Assembly (NCBI GenBank): GCA_905221605.1
Contig: CAJNDS010000024.1
Coordinates: 186,001-250,000, forward strand
Direction of reading: 5' to 3'
Length of the DNA stretch: 64,000 nt
DNA from: Symbiodinium natans
Lineage: Eukaryota; Sar; Dinophyceae; Suessiales; Symbiodiniaceae
The notes below the pieces were generated by a model that saw only the letters and a list, made by a program, of their open reading frames with translations, was not told the origin of the DNA and searched no databases. A program made the position numbers and the translations under genes. Positions 11,634-21,637 of the stretch are shown here, piece by piece; the first letter of the stretch is position 1; every line of letters starts with the position of its first letter.

Positions 11634-12447
11634 GTGACGAAACGGGCGCTGCTCCGCTGATGTGCAAGCAAGCTGAGCTGCGCCGAGAGCAGCCCGGGGA
11701 GCTGGCCGAACAACTGCGTGTCGATGTGCCGCTCACAGTTGCGCACCTTTGCGAGAGGAGTGCCTTGCGCGAGCTGTGCGAGCTCTTGTGACCAGCGGGC
11801 AGAGACAGCCCACGGACATCTCGCAGCGGGGATGAAGAGCTCAGTGACCACAGCACACACGCAGCATGGCTGGCATAGCAGCTAAAGTTTTGCCCTTGCT
11901 TTTGCTGCGGCTCTGCCAGCCTGGCTTCTTTGAGCTGGGAGGGGTGTAACTTGGACTCAGACCTCTCAGACCCGTGACGGAGGGTTGCGTCGCAACCTTT
12001 TGAACTGAACGAAGCCTACGCGGTGTGCTGCTTGGATACAATACGTTTGGTCCGTTAAGGTGTTTGCCAGGGGCCGCCAATCCGCAGGGCCAGCTACGAT
12101 ACGCGCAGATCGAGTGCCACCAGCAGACCTGGCAATTGAGCATGCTCGTGCTGAGTGGCTTCTTTGTGGTTCTTCTTCTCTGACCTCTTTTCGAACTTGA
12201 AGTTGCAATGGGAATCGCAATCGAAGTTGAAACTGCGCTTGCTGGTGGGAAGCAGGACCACACAGCATGCCGGTGTTGTGGCGCGCAGCACTCAGCCCAA
12301 GCTGTTGACCCTTGCACTCACCGGATCGGCACTGTGCCTGTGCCGTGAGTGAGCTCATGGAAAAAGAGTGTGGACGATGATGATGCGTGTAGCTGCCTTC
12401 GGCGACCCCTGCGTTTCGAATCCGGAGGAGACACCGCAATGTGATCC
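11634..12447. repeat. Tandem segmental duplication, copy 1
   Basis: This stretch recurs at 12785-13622 with small indels; the offset drifts from 1151 to about 1175 bp. It opens with GTGACGAAACGGGCGCTGC in both copies and ends near CACCGCAATGTGAT. The copies share candidate + strand exons and differ mostly in the 11840-12100 part. Confidence 0.85.
12205..12346 (+). CDS. Hypothetical exon in duplication copy 1
   Basis: The + frame reads MGIAIEVETALAGGKQDHTA then CRCCGAQHSAQ and ends at a GTGAGT donor-like site. It is conserved in copy 2 (13384-13520) with very few changes, which supports a real exon. The same duplication also preserves an upstream frame with AELRREQPGELAEQLRVDVP. CxCCxxxH could bind metal, but no family is recognised. 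Confidence 0.35.
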
Positions 12448-12784
12448 GGAGGAGACTGCAATGTGATCCTGGCAACTTGCCCATACGCTAGCAAGTTTGT
12501 TGGGTTTCACACCTGAGCGGAGTCTCTGTATCATAAAGAAATTGCAGCCACAGGCTATCGGCGGATGGGCCATAAGCAAGATTTGACACACACGGCAGCT
12601 GCCCTACCAAAGAGATGCTGACCCCACCGGCAGTATAGTGGGACACTGTTGACCCGCTTCTGCCCGCTCACCCATCACCACAAGCGCGCTGTTCACTCTC
12701 ATCCTCACAGTCCCCAAGGCCTTTGGCTAGTTTGCGGCAAGCACTTCGAAGCAGCAGGTCACCTGCTGGCCAGCTGGAACAGAA

Positions 12785-13622
12785 GTGACGAAACGGGCGC
12801 TGCTCCGCTGATGTGCAAGCAAGCTGAGCTGCGCCGAGAGCAGCCCGGGGAGCTGGCCGAACAACTGCGTGTCGATGTGCCGCTCACAGTTGCGCACCTT
12901 TGCGAGAGGAGTGCCTTGCGCGAGCTGTGCGAGCTCTTGTGACCAGCAGGCAGAGACAGCCCACGGACATCTCGCAGCGGGGATGAAGAGCTCGGTGACC
13001 ACTCCACACATGTTGCACAGCATGTTTTGCCTTCGTTTTTGCTGCGGATGTGCCAGCCTTGCTTCTTTGACTTGGGAGGGTTGGAATCAGCCCGGGGTTT
13101 CTGGACATTTGTCGCCCCTGCTCGCTTGTCTTCTTGCTGCCGCGCTCGTGCAGCACGCGGTAGCTCGTTGAGATCTTGTAGAGTCAGATATCTTTTTGGA
13201 CGGGGGGGTGCGGTGCAACCTGTTGAATGGAGCCTGCGCGGTGTTTGCCAGGGGCCACCAATCCTGGGCAGGGCCAGCTACGATACGCGCAGATCGTGTG
13301 CCACCAGCAGACCTGGCAACTGCTTGTGCTGAGTGGCTTCTTTGTGGTTCTTCTTCTCTGACCTCTTTGCAAACCTGAAGTTGCAATGGGCATCGCAATT
13401 GAAGTTGAAACTGCGCTTGCTGGTGGGAAGCAGGACCACACAGCATGCCGGTGTTGTGGCGCGCAGCACTCAGCCCAAGCTGTTGACCCTGGCACTCACC
13501 GGATCGGCACTGTGCCTGTGCCGTGAGTGATCTCATGGAAAAAGAGCATGGACGATGATGATGCGTGTAGCTGCCTTCGGCGACCCCTGCGTTTCGAATC
13601 CGGAGGGCACCGCAATGTGATG
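12785..13622. repeat. Tandem segmental duplication, copy 2
   Basis: Second copy of 11634-12447. Both copies keep AELRREQPGELAEQLRVDVP and the MGIAIEVETALAGG frame. This copy has lost short pieces near 13180-13330 compared with copy 1. The spacer between copies is about 340 bp. Confidence 0.85.
13384..13520 (+). CDS. Hypothetical exon in duplication copy 2
   Basis: Near-identical to the exon at 12205-12346, again ending at a GTGAGT donor-like site. Conservation of the frame across the duplication is the only support. Confidence 0.35.
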
Positions 13623-14460
13623 TCTCAACATGAACGTGCACGCTGCCAGCTCTGTGACGTTCACTTTCACTCTCCTCCTGAGCTGAGCTGTTACCGCTGC
13701 TTCACACCCTCAATCCGCAAGGCCTTGGGAGCACGCCAGATCTTGCACCAGTCGTTTCGAAGCAGCCGTGCCACCTGCCCAGCTGTGAAAGGGAAGGGTG
13801 CCACAGGAACCGTAGTTTCTGGGTGCCAGCCAGCGAGGGCCTGCTACGAAGAGCCTCAGATCGTGGATGGTGAGATGGCTGCATCTAGGTGATCCCACAT
13901 TGCTCCGAGCCGGAGCCTATCACAGACGGAACCGCGGTCAGGGGATTGCGGGGCAAAGCTCGGGTCAGTGTAAGATGTAGCAAAGGGCATATGGCTTGCC
14001 ATAGGGGTTTCTTTACGTCCGAGCCTTGAGCTCGCAGTGAAGCTCTTGTAATTCTCTTGTACGTCTCCGTTGCAGATCCAGCGATTTCCGGCGTGCAGCA
14101 CTGCACAGCAGCGCCCAGCGCAGGGTGCTCTGGGAGTCAGCATACTCACAACACCCTTTGTGTCCAGAAAACAGGGCAGGGACTCGTCCTTGTGTGCTGC
14201 GGGGCCGGCCGCGAGGCACGTCTGCTTGCAGAAACAAGATGTCGGTTGGTGAAACCACCAGAGGTCACATGGCTTACTTCCCCTGTTTCCCTGGCGTGTG
14301 ACACCCAAATCAGTGCTCTGCTCGCCCTCCGTCGTTGTGTGCTCCACCCCTTGCATGGGCAGCGCCAGAGCCATGAAGCACGCGGGAAGCTCAAGGAGCA
14401 CGAAGGGTCTTCGGCTTCATGACCTTGTAAGAGGCATGCTCGGCTTCAGGCACCCATCCT
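13623..14460. other. No recognised gene
   Basis: A + frame at 13527-13892 contains a Cys/His cluster (CQLCDVHFHS) and a long - frame overlaps it. I could not establish which strand codes. Confidence 0.25.
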
Positions 14461-15620
14461 GGATTCTGACTACGCTGCCAGAGGGAAACTGCCCCGTCGC
14501 TGCGAGCACACCCATTGTTACGCAAAGATGCCACGTGTACCCGCGCGGAAAATCCGAAAACGCTCTTCCCACATGCATGGAGCGGATCTGTGTGGCTTCC
14601 TCCTGGCATCCAGGTAAGCAGGCGCGGATGCTTAAAGCTTGAACTCATCAAGCTGGGCAAGACGTGCCCTGATGAATGCGGGTTTGAAGCGCGTCTTGGA
14701 AAGCCTTGCACATCTTTGTCGGCCAGGCAGACAGAATTTGAAGGGCTTTGTGCACCGCAGTGAGTCGGTCCTGTGTGCTGAGGATGGACAGACGTCGAAG
14801 ACAGAATCGACGGGCGCGGCGCCATTTCAGGTGCAGCAGCAGTCCAGCCACATGCGCCCGCCGTCACGTAGGGCAGTGTGTGGGTTGGTCTTGGATGGTC
14901 AAGGCCCTGAGGGTTGTGCTTTTGGGTGAGAGTGAATCCGAAACCTGCATCTCCGCCGTTCTCAGCACACTTCTTGCAACTCGGAATCCTCGAAAAGGCC
15001 ACAAGAGGACAACGTAAGGTCAAGAGGTGCTGCAAGGTGAGTCGGTGCCCCAGGCGCGGCAATCTCACAAAGGTTTCCCCACGCACCGCGGTCACCTGTG
15101 TGAAGCTTGTGCCCGGCCGGGCGGCGCCCAAGTTATACATTCATACTTGCACCACGGACGGCGTTCCGTCAAGAAGCCTCTGCTTGACCAACGGCAGAAG
15201 TATGGCTTCGACGTCACAGCTCCACCCCAGCTGCGATGCTGGATTGTCTGCTAGAGCGGGTCTCCAACTCAGCCGGCAGATATGTCAGTGCTTGGCTGCC
15301 GGGTGAGTCTTGCTTTGCAGTTCAGCCACCCAGTCGGCTGAAACGAGTGGCTGATAGATTTAGATTTAGAGGTCTTGTGCAGCGCTGGAGTGTGCTTTTT
15401 TTGGTGACCCACGAGGTTTGGTTAGTGCGGCCATCCAAGGCCAAGGTTGTGATGTGTGCTGCGTGCAGTCGCCACATGCGTGGTCCTTATGCTGTTACTT
15501 TCGCTTGGTCCTTGCGCAGCCGCAGCAGCCAGAGATAAGAACGGCAAGCGCATGCCATTCGTTCCCAGGAAGTGCCAGAGCACCTGGTTCCAGACGACTT
15601 CTACTTGCAAATGTGCTAAA
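14460..15620 (+). CDS. Hypothetical multi-exon gene, candidate exons
   Basis: Four + segments look coding. A segment ending at a CAG|GTAAGC donor (14613) carries RCHVYPRGKSENALPTCMER. About 14630-14758 reads LKLELIKLGKTCPDECGFEA before GTGAGTCGG. 15027-15254 contains HKGFPTHRGHLCEACARPGG. About 15569-15620 reads SQEVPEHLVPDDFYLQMC. Two of the inferred donors share GTGAGTCGG. Cys residues are frequent. Phases were not fully reconciled, so these may not all belong to one gene. Family not recognised. Confidence 0.3.
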
Positions 15621-15699
15621 GCCACCTTGCTACCTGCATAGATCTGCCTGGAACGAGCTCTCTCTTCTATTCCCGTCGCGTTTTTAAGCGCCCTGGGCA

Positions 15700-18340
15700 G
15701 CAACACCCTCACGTTCACGTGCGATGCGATGCAACCGCAGTGTCTCCATGTCTTTCCGGCAGAGGCCATAGACCAGGAGAGCCCCTAATCAACCCTAATT
15801 TATTGCTTCCTGTGCTGCTCCCAAGGTGCTCTAGCCCACTGCCTTTACGGAACATGTGCGAGCTTTGCCGCCCTTGCACTCTGCGCACCCGCCAGTTTTC
15901 AAAGTCGGGACCACCTCAGCAGCCACCCATGTTGAGCCTACACGGGATGATTGGATTTGGGGTGCGCGCTCGACTGGCTGCAGGATGGCGAACGGGCCCA
16001 ACGGGCCCAACGTCACGCAGTCCCCGCCTCGCTGGATCGAGGATAGCCTCTTAGCCTCCACACACCTGCTGTGTGCTGCGGGTGGGCATGATGCGTCTGT
16101 TGAACTCGTGGAAGACTGGCCCTGACATCTTGCCTGGGTGCTCATGAGGTTCCCTTCCAGAGAACATGCCCTGCTGTTTTGCACAACCTGAACCGAGTGC
16201 GTGGACAACCAGAACTGAGTGCGACTGACTGAGACATGTTCAGGGCCATTCGGCCAGGTTTCGGCTAACTCGGCGCACTTTGGAGGCTCTCCGGCCTCAC
16301 TTCAGGCTCTCCAGCTCCTCTTGGCGTTTCCGCTGGGCTGCTTGAACTTCAACTGCCTCTGCAGCTTTGCAGGAAGTATCAAAAAACCTACAGGATCAAC
16401 TCGGCCCTGGCCGCACTGGCCAGCTTTGCAGGCCTCGAGCGTATTTTGAACCCTCTTTTGAAGCGGAGATCCTTGAAGCCTTGAAACTCTCCTTCGTCCG
16501 CCACAACGACGCCCCGCTTGCAGAGTGGACGCACAGTTCAGCAAGGCCTGGGCCAACAGCTCGAGTACACTCACGGCTTCACTGCGCTGTTGTAACGTGC
16601 AGATGGTGCTTGGAGAATGGGAGCACCTGCCCAGTGACCAGTGAGCGGGTGAATGTCAAGAGGATCTTGAGGCCTGTCTCAGCACCCAAAAAGGGGGGTA
16701 TAGCAGTATAGCCCGAACACCATGGGGCACGTGGAATGTGGAGCCACTTCTACAAAGTCTCTTGGGCGATAGGGCACACAGTCCCAGAGTCCCAGAGGCT
16801 GCAAGCAGCAACGTGCGGCAACTACGGAAGCAACCTTGCTTCACGTCGCTTCTCAACGATGGAAAAGGCATTCGGCGCTTCCTGGATGATGCGTCAATCA
16901 ACGTCCATAAGCTGTAAGACTGAGAAGTATCGCAGTATAGCAGCCTCGAGGTATGTCAAGGCGTTTGCAGACCCTGTGCTGTTTATGCGCAGGTACTGCT
17001 TCGAAGTTAGGGAAGGGCCTGAATTCTGCCCTAGTTGCATGTAGCTATCATGTAGCTGAAACACCCACAAAGAGAACCACCGGAGTGGCAGTTCGACAAA
17101 TAAATAGTACATCTTTTGCAATGAAACATAGCTTGAGTCGATACCTCCAAAAAGCCTCTTGCATGTTTGTTGCCGATGGGGCTGTGTTTTACTTGATTCC
17201 TGCGGATATTGGACGCATGGCTTGTCTTATGATGTGTAGCTCATGTGGGTTCAGAAGTTGTTTTTCGGCGCACCTCTCAATGATGGCCAATGCAGGAGCG
17301 CAAGCACTAGGGTGAGATGGGACTAGGGCGAATGTCCGACGTGCTTGCAAGACAATGCGATAAGAAGTTGCCTGAGACTTGCGCTCTAGTTGCCGTCACA
17401 GTACGTAGAGCTGCTATGAGTTGCTACAGTTGCAACTTAAGTGGCCGCAGCTCCTTGCCTCCTTGCTCATGGTGGAGACGTCCGGCCAAGTGAGGGACGA
17501 TGCCGAGGCCGGAGCCTTACTTTCAACTGGTCTTCAACCCAAGGGCCGTACCTAGGGATCCTGTCATGCAGTGTCCTGAGATTCCTCAGATTCTGTCTGA
17601 GGCATTGCTTCAAAAAGAGCTCCAGGCCATCGATGCCCGCACCAGCCTCAGAATTCCCAAGCGCTTCCACGCGCTTCTCGCTTCTGTTCGGCGCTCCTTG
17701 CAGGGCTGGCGTCACTGCGCGTGACACCAGGCTCGGTAACGGATTGAAGTGCGCAGTTGGAAGCCGCAACACTGCTGCTGCTTTGCAAATCTTTGCAACA
17801 TTCTTGGAGCATGTTTTGGTCGGAGAGGTGCCGGAGCTGCAAGCCAGAGCCAGGCCAGGCTGGGGATTGCAAACAAGAAGAATCGTGGGACATATTGGAT
17901 TATGTGGGTAGTTGTTATGCTTGCATTCGTAGCCCACCAGCTGTGACCTCTCTCCGCGATCGTTCCATTTCTTGTGCTCCCTTCGCTCGAAAAAGAGCGC
18001 TAAATGTACGTGAAGATTTAACGGTGCCAAGATGGAGCAATGAAGCGCAAGTGGCGGGTTGCATCGCAAGGCCAGGAAAGGCTTCAGCCCTTCTCCCAGG
18101 CTCAGGCCGATGTGGTCTTCTGGGAGTAGCTGGCTTTCTTTCTTGCCTTGTGACATCGTAGCCAGACAAACTCGTTGCATTTGCTGGCTTTGCATGCAAG
18201 CTTCCCGGCTTGAGCTTTAGCTGAAAGTCCGATACACCTTCAAATGTACTCCGTTTACACATGAAAGACAGGTAAGAGGAAACGCGCTAGAACGGTTGAT
18301 GCAAGCTCAGATCTCTGACCCTGCCGAATTGCATGCGAAA
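15700..18340. other. Mostly unassigned; a few candidate exons
   Basis: Overlapping open frames occur on both strands. A + frame at 16367-16711 contains FEPSFEAEILEALKLSF. A + frame at 17500-17724 contains EIPQILSEALLQKELQAIDA. The opposite strand at 16300-16580 also gives plausible helical sequence. None is recognised. Confidence 0.25.
16951..17043 (+). CDS. Hypothetical terminal exon
   Basis: After GAG|G at 16951, a frame reads YVKAFADPVLFMRRYCFEVR and then EGPEFCPSCM, ending in TAG at 17041-17043. The CxxC at the end and the AG|G border are suggestive only. Family not recognised. Confidence 0.3.
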
Positions 18341-18375
18341 TTGCACAATTACTCCGCAGTAGCAGCGCAACTGCA

Positions 18376-20800
18376 ATGACTTCAAAATGGCTGGCCTTGC
18401 CGATGCTTTTTCAGACGTCACTGGGAAAAGATTGCTGGAGCCCGCCCGAGACGTTGGCCGCGCCGAAGCTAAACCAAAGCCACAGCGAGTGGCTGGCTGA
18501 GCTGAAATCCTGGCGCCACAACCACTCGCAGGGATACAATGCCGAGGCATACAGAGACCCATCACTGACTTGGACAAGGACATCTTTTGTCCAACCACAG
18601 ATCCACCTGTACGACCTTTTTCTCTTCAATGGTTCCTGGACGGTGGATAGGTACTTGGATGATTTGGATCATCGCTACGGTGGGATCGACTCGGTGCTCA
18701 TCTGGCCGACGTACACAAACATCGGAATTGATGAGAGGAATCAGTTCGACTACTTTCGAGCGGTGCCCGGTGGACTCGCAGCCTTGTCAAATCTCACGGA
18801 AGCCTTCCACAAGCGGAACGTGAAGGTTCTGTGGGCGTACAACCCCTGGGATCAGGCCACCAGGGAGGAGGGCCAGCACTGGGATGTCATGGCCTCCCTC
18901 CTGAAAGCCAGTGGAGGCCAGGGGAAAAAATAGGGGGAGCTACAGCTAGTGTGTTCAGAATAAGGAGAAGGAAGAAATGGCGGCACGTCCAACTATTGAT
19001 TGCCCCTAGCTGTGCACAGGTGATGGCTTCAACGGGGATACCATGAAAACCATCCCCAAGGCTTTCTGGCAGGCTGGCCAAGCACGGAGTTACTCCTTTG
19101 CGGCAGAGCCAGAGGGGGGAGGCATCCCTTGCAACGACGATGACTATTCGAGTGCAGGCCAGATTGATGCCCAACAATGCCTTTTTGCGCAGACAGGAGT
19201 GCTAGAAATCGGTTGCGCGGCTGCGCGATGCCAGATTCTGAGAAGGATGGACACCCCTCGGCTGGGGCTACTTCGGCCACAAGAGGGCGGACGGCATGAC
19301 CATGGACTACGACTTCGAGCCCGGCCACTGGGATCACGAGGGGGGGGTCATTCAGTTGAAAATGAACAGGAATCAAAGGGGCTCTTCAGATCCATCATTC
19401 AGAAACTTGGGACCGACTCAGTTGGCATGCCCCCATTCTGCATAAAGAGAAGCTTCAGGTGTTGACAAGATGAAGTGGCTGGACCCGAAGGGAAGGCATC
19501 TGACACATGTGTGCGATCGATGGTCCAAAAGCCGTGCCGCAGCCATCCAGCTGGCCTTTTTCAACGGAGATGGCTACGAGTCATGGGCATGTTGGCTGCA
19601 GATAGATGAATTCCTGTGGAGCACTCTGCTCACCAGCATACTAGCAGTTACTAGCATGATTGCCCAGAGCCTAAGGAAAACATTTGGGGTCTCTTCAACA
19701 AGGTGACGGACAGGGACGCCGAGCTCCTCCGTCGAAGTGCCACCCTGCTGCGTTGGGCGGGCCAACGGCCGCTCTGCGAAAAAGAGCACCGGAAGCGTTC
19801 CACGGACTCCACGGTGTCGAGAGGCTTCATGTTCTCGGGGGCCCAAGGAACTTGAGCCATGACTTTGACAACTGGATCCCGCACGCGCCTGAGGCCGCCT
19901 GCTAGTGATTGGGGGTAGGGGGGAGGGGGGGGGCCGGGGGAGGGGGCATTTTGGCAATTGGACAGTTGATACAGTTGCCTTTGCTTGCACGTGCGATGGC
20001 GAGATCTCCTGTCAGGCCACAGATGCGCTGCATGGCATTTTCGCCTCCCGCTTCGAGAAGGATGGCGAAGCCTTGTGGCTCCTCATCAACAAGGGCAACC
20101 GTTCAGAGATCACCGTCGCAGACTTATTGCAGATCCCGCTGTGCCTCCAAGGAGGTAGCAAGTGAAGAGACTTGAAGGGGGGCTGAGGTGCACGTACCCG
20201 CGACCTACCTTGGTAAAGGCTACGAGCTCTTCGATCTCTACCATGGCCTCAGGGACCAGCACTCAGCCAGAGCTATCAGCTCATGACATGGCCCACGACA
20301 TGTCCATGATTATGCATGAATATCCACATGTCAAGATGTTGCCTACTGAAGGTCAGCCCTAACGGCGGCACCTTGGGTGAAAAAGAAGTTGACAAATGGC
20401 AACTTGCCGTGCCGTTTTTGAAATCGTTCAATCATCCTTCAATCATCCCACGCCCTTTGCTGAGGCGTGGTAAACGCAAGCATCGAAGCCATCGGAATCT
20501 CTGCTCTCTTCGCAACAACTCGCGGAGCCCCGCAGCCACTCGGGCCGCAAGCCTTTTTTGGCGCCTCTTCGCCGGTTAAGGCCTTCCCAGACTTAGCGCA
20601 TGACCTTGAACAGGGAGCTGCTGGAGAAGATGAGGGTCATGTCCAAGCATCCCCTCGTGACTTTGCGGGGAATGGCCATCGCAAACAGGGGAGGGGAAAA
20701 AGAGAGATGTAGCGCAGGACTGGCAAGCATACTAGCCAGCATCTCAGAGCACTTGCCGAGGGTTCAGGGTTTGTTTCCAGTGATTCGGGGCCAGAGCAGC
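18376..20800 (+). CDS. Glycosidase-like N-terminal half of a SUMF1-domain protein
   Basis: Exon 1 (18376-18916) contains GGIDSVLIWPTYTNIGID, FDYFRAVPGGL and VLWAYNPWDQATR. Joined exons 19020-19121, 19244-19346, 19459-19586, 19676-19785, 19846-19894, 20016-20154, 20219-20245 and from 20465 add DGFNGDTMKTIPKAFWQ, LGWGYFGHKRADGM, RHLTHVCDRWSK, FNGDGYESWENIWGLFNK, WIPHAPEA, FASRFEKDGEALWLLINKG, YELFDLYHG and IEAIGISALFATT. A last piece near 20600-20655 reads RELLEKMRVMSKHPLV. From memory, this order (barrel-like glycosidase part, then a beta-sandwich part) precedes a SUMF1 domain in some bacterial and protist proteins; the exons at 25112-27900 supply that domain. Inferred donors are six GC and two GT. 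The start ATG at 18376 is uncertain because the frame stays open upstream. A catalytic role on sugars is not proven. Confidence 0.72.
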
Positions 20801-20809
20801 TGAGTTAGA

Positions 20810-21620
20810 TCCACACAACACTACCCAGCCTCCGTCACAATAACCGGCCTTCAGTATCACAGCTGGCAGCCAAAGCGACTTAACCACCCAACCGGGGATC
20901 GGTCTGGGAGAAGAAGGAAAAAAAGGTGAGGGAGAGAGAGCACGACCAGAAGAAGAAGAGCACGACCTGTCTTCACTTGTTTTTCATTAGTGGGGGGATC
21001 CCCCGGCACCTACCAGTTCTCCAGAATCAACGTCTCTCCGTGTTTTTGCACTTATGTTGTGTCACCAAACCGAGTTCGACGGACGATGGGCACGCTTTGC
21101 GCGAGGGGGCTTCCGGGGTGGGTCCAAATTTGTGGGCGGGGACAGAAATTCTTCCTGCAGAAGCAGAAGAAGAAGAGGCAGACAGAGACGAGACGGAGCC
21201 AAACAGGGGTGCACGCAGCGCAGCGGGAATTCTCAGACCCTTCCCAAGGCCATGTTTTCTGAGACCTGGCACGTTCTGCAGCAGGAGATGGACGCGAGGC
21301 GACTTGAGTTTTTGCATGTTGTTGCTCTTAACTGGGCGCGCGCGTTTGTACGTTTGAGGCCATCGTCCAAAGTCTTCAATGCCTCAAGTCCACCACCGGA
21401 GATGGTGTTGCAACTCGACAGTAACATAGTAACACATGGGGTGAGGCCGGCGAGGCAGGCTCTGCTTGTGAACACACAGTGCCGCTGCATTGGCTTGGGC
21501 TCGGGGTGGCAGTTCCAAAGTTTCTGGAGCCGGCTCTCCATATGCAAGAAGCCGAAACTTGCTTAGCATACCTTCAGAGGTCGCACGTGCAGACTTGACA
21601 TCGTAGTACAGCGCAGCAGA
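20810..21620. other. Long-intron sequence upstream of the nested CFAS gene
   Basis: No exon of either flanking gene is confidently placed here. A short + reading near 20852-20930 (YHSWQPKRLNHPTGD) could be one more exon of the glycosidase-like half. The rest holds a purine-rich GAGA/AGAAG stretch (20915-20960) and unassigned frames. Confidence 0.35.
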
Positions 21621-21637
21621 CGCATCAGATGCCAATG

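Noticed and set aside
14391-15140. 249-codon - strand frame
   Set aside because: It overlaps several better + strand exon candidates with donor-like borders, and its translation is Ser/Pro/His-rich and motif-free. Most likely an antisense shadow.
17467-18195. 242-codon - strand frame
   Set aside because: Long but without motif, and overlapped by equally open + frames. Low stop density in this GC-balanced DNA makes such frames common.
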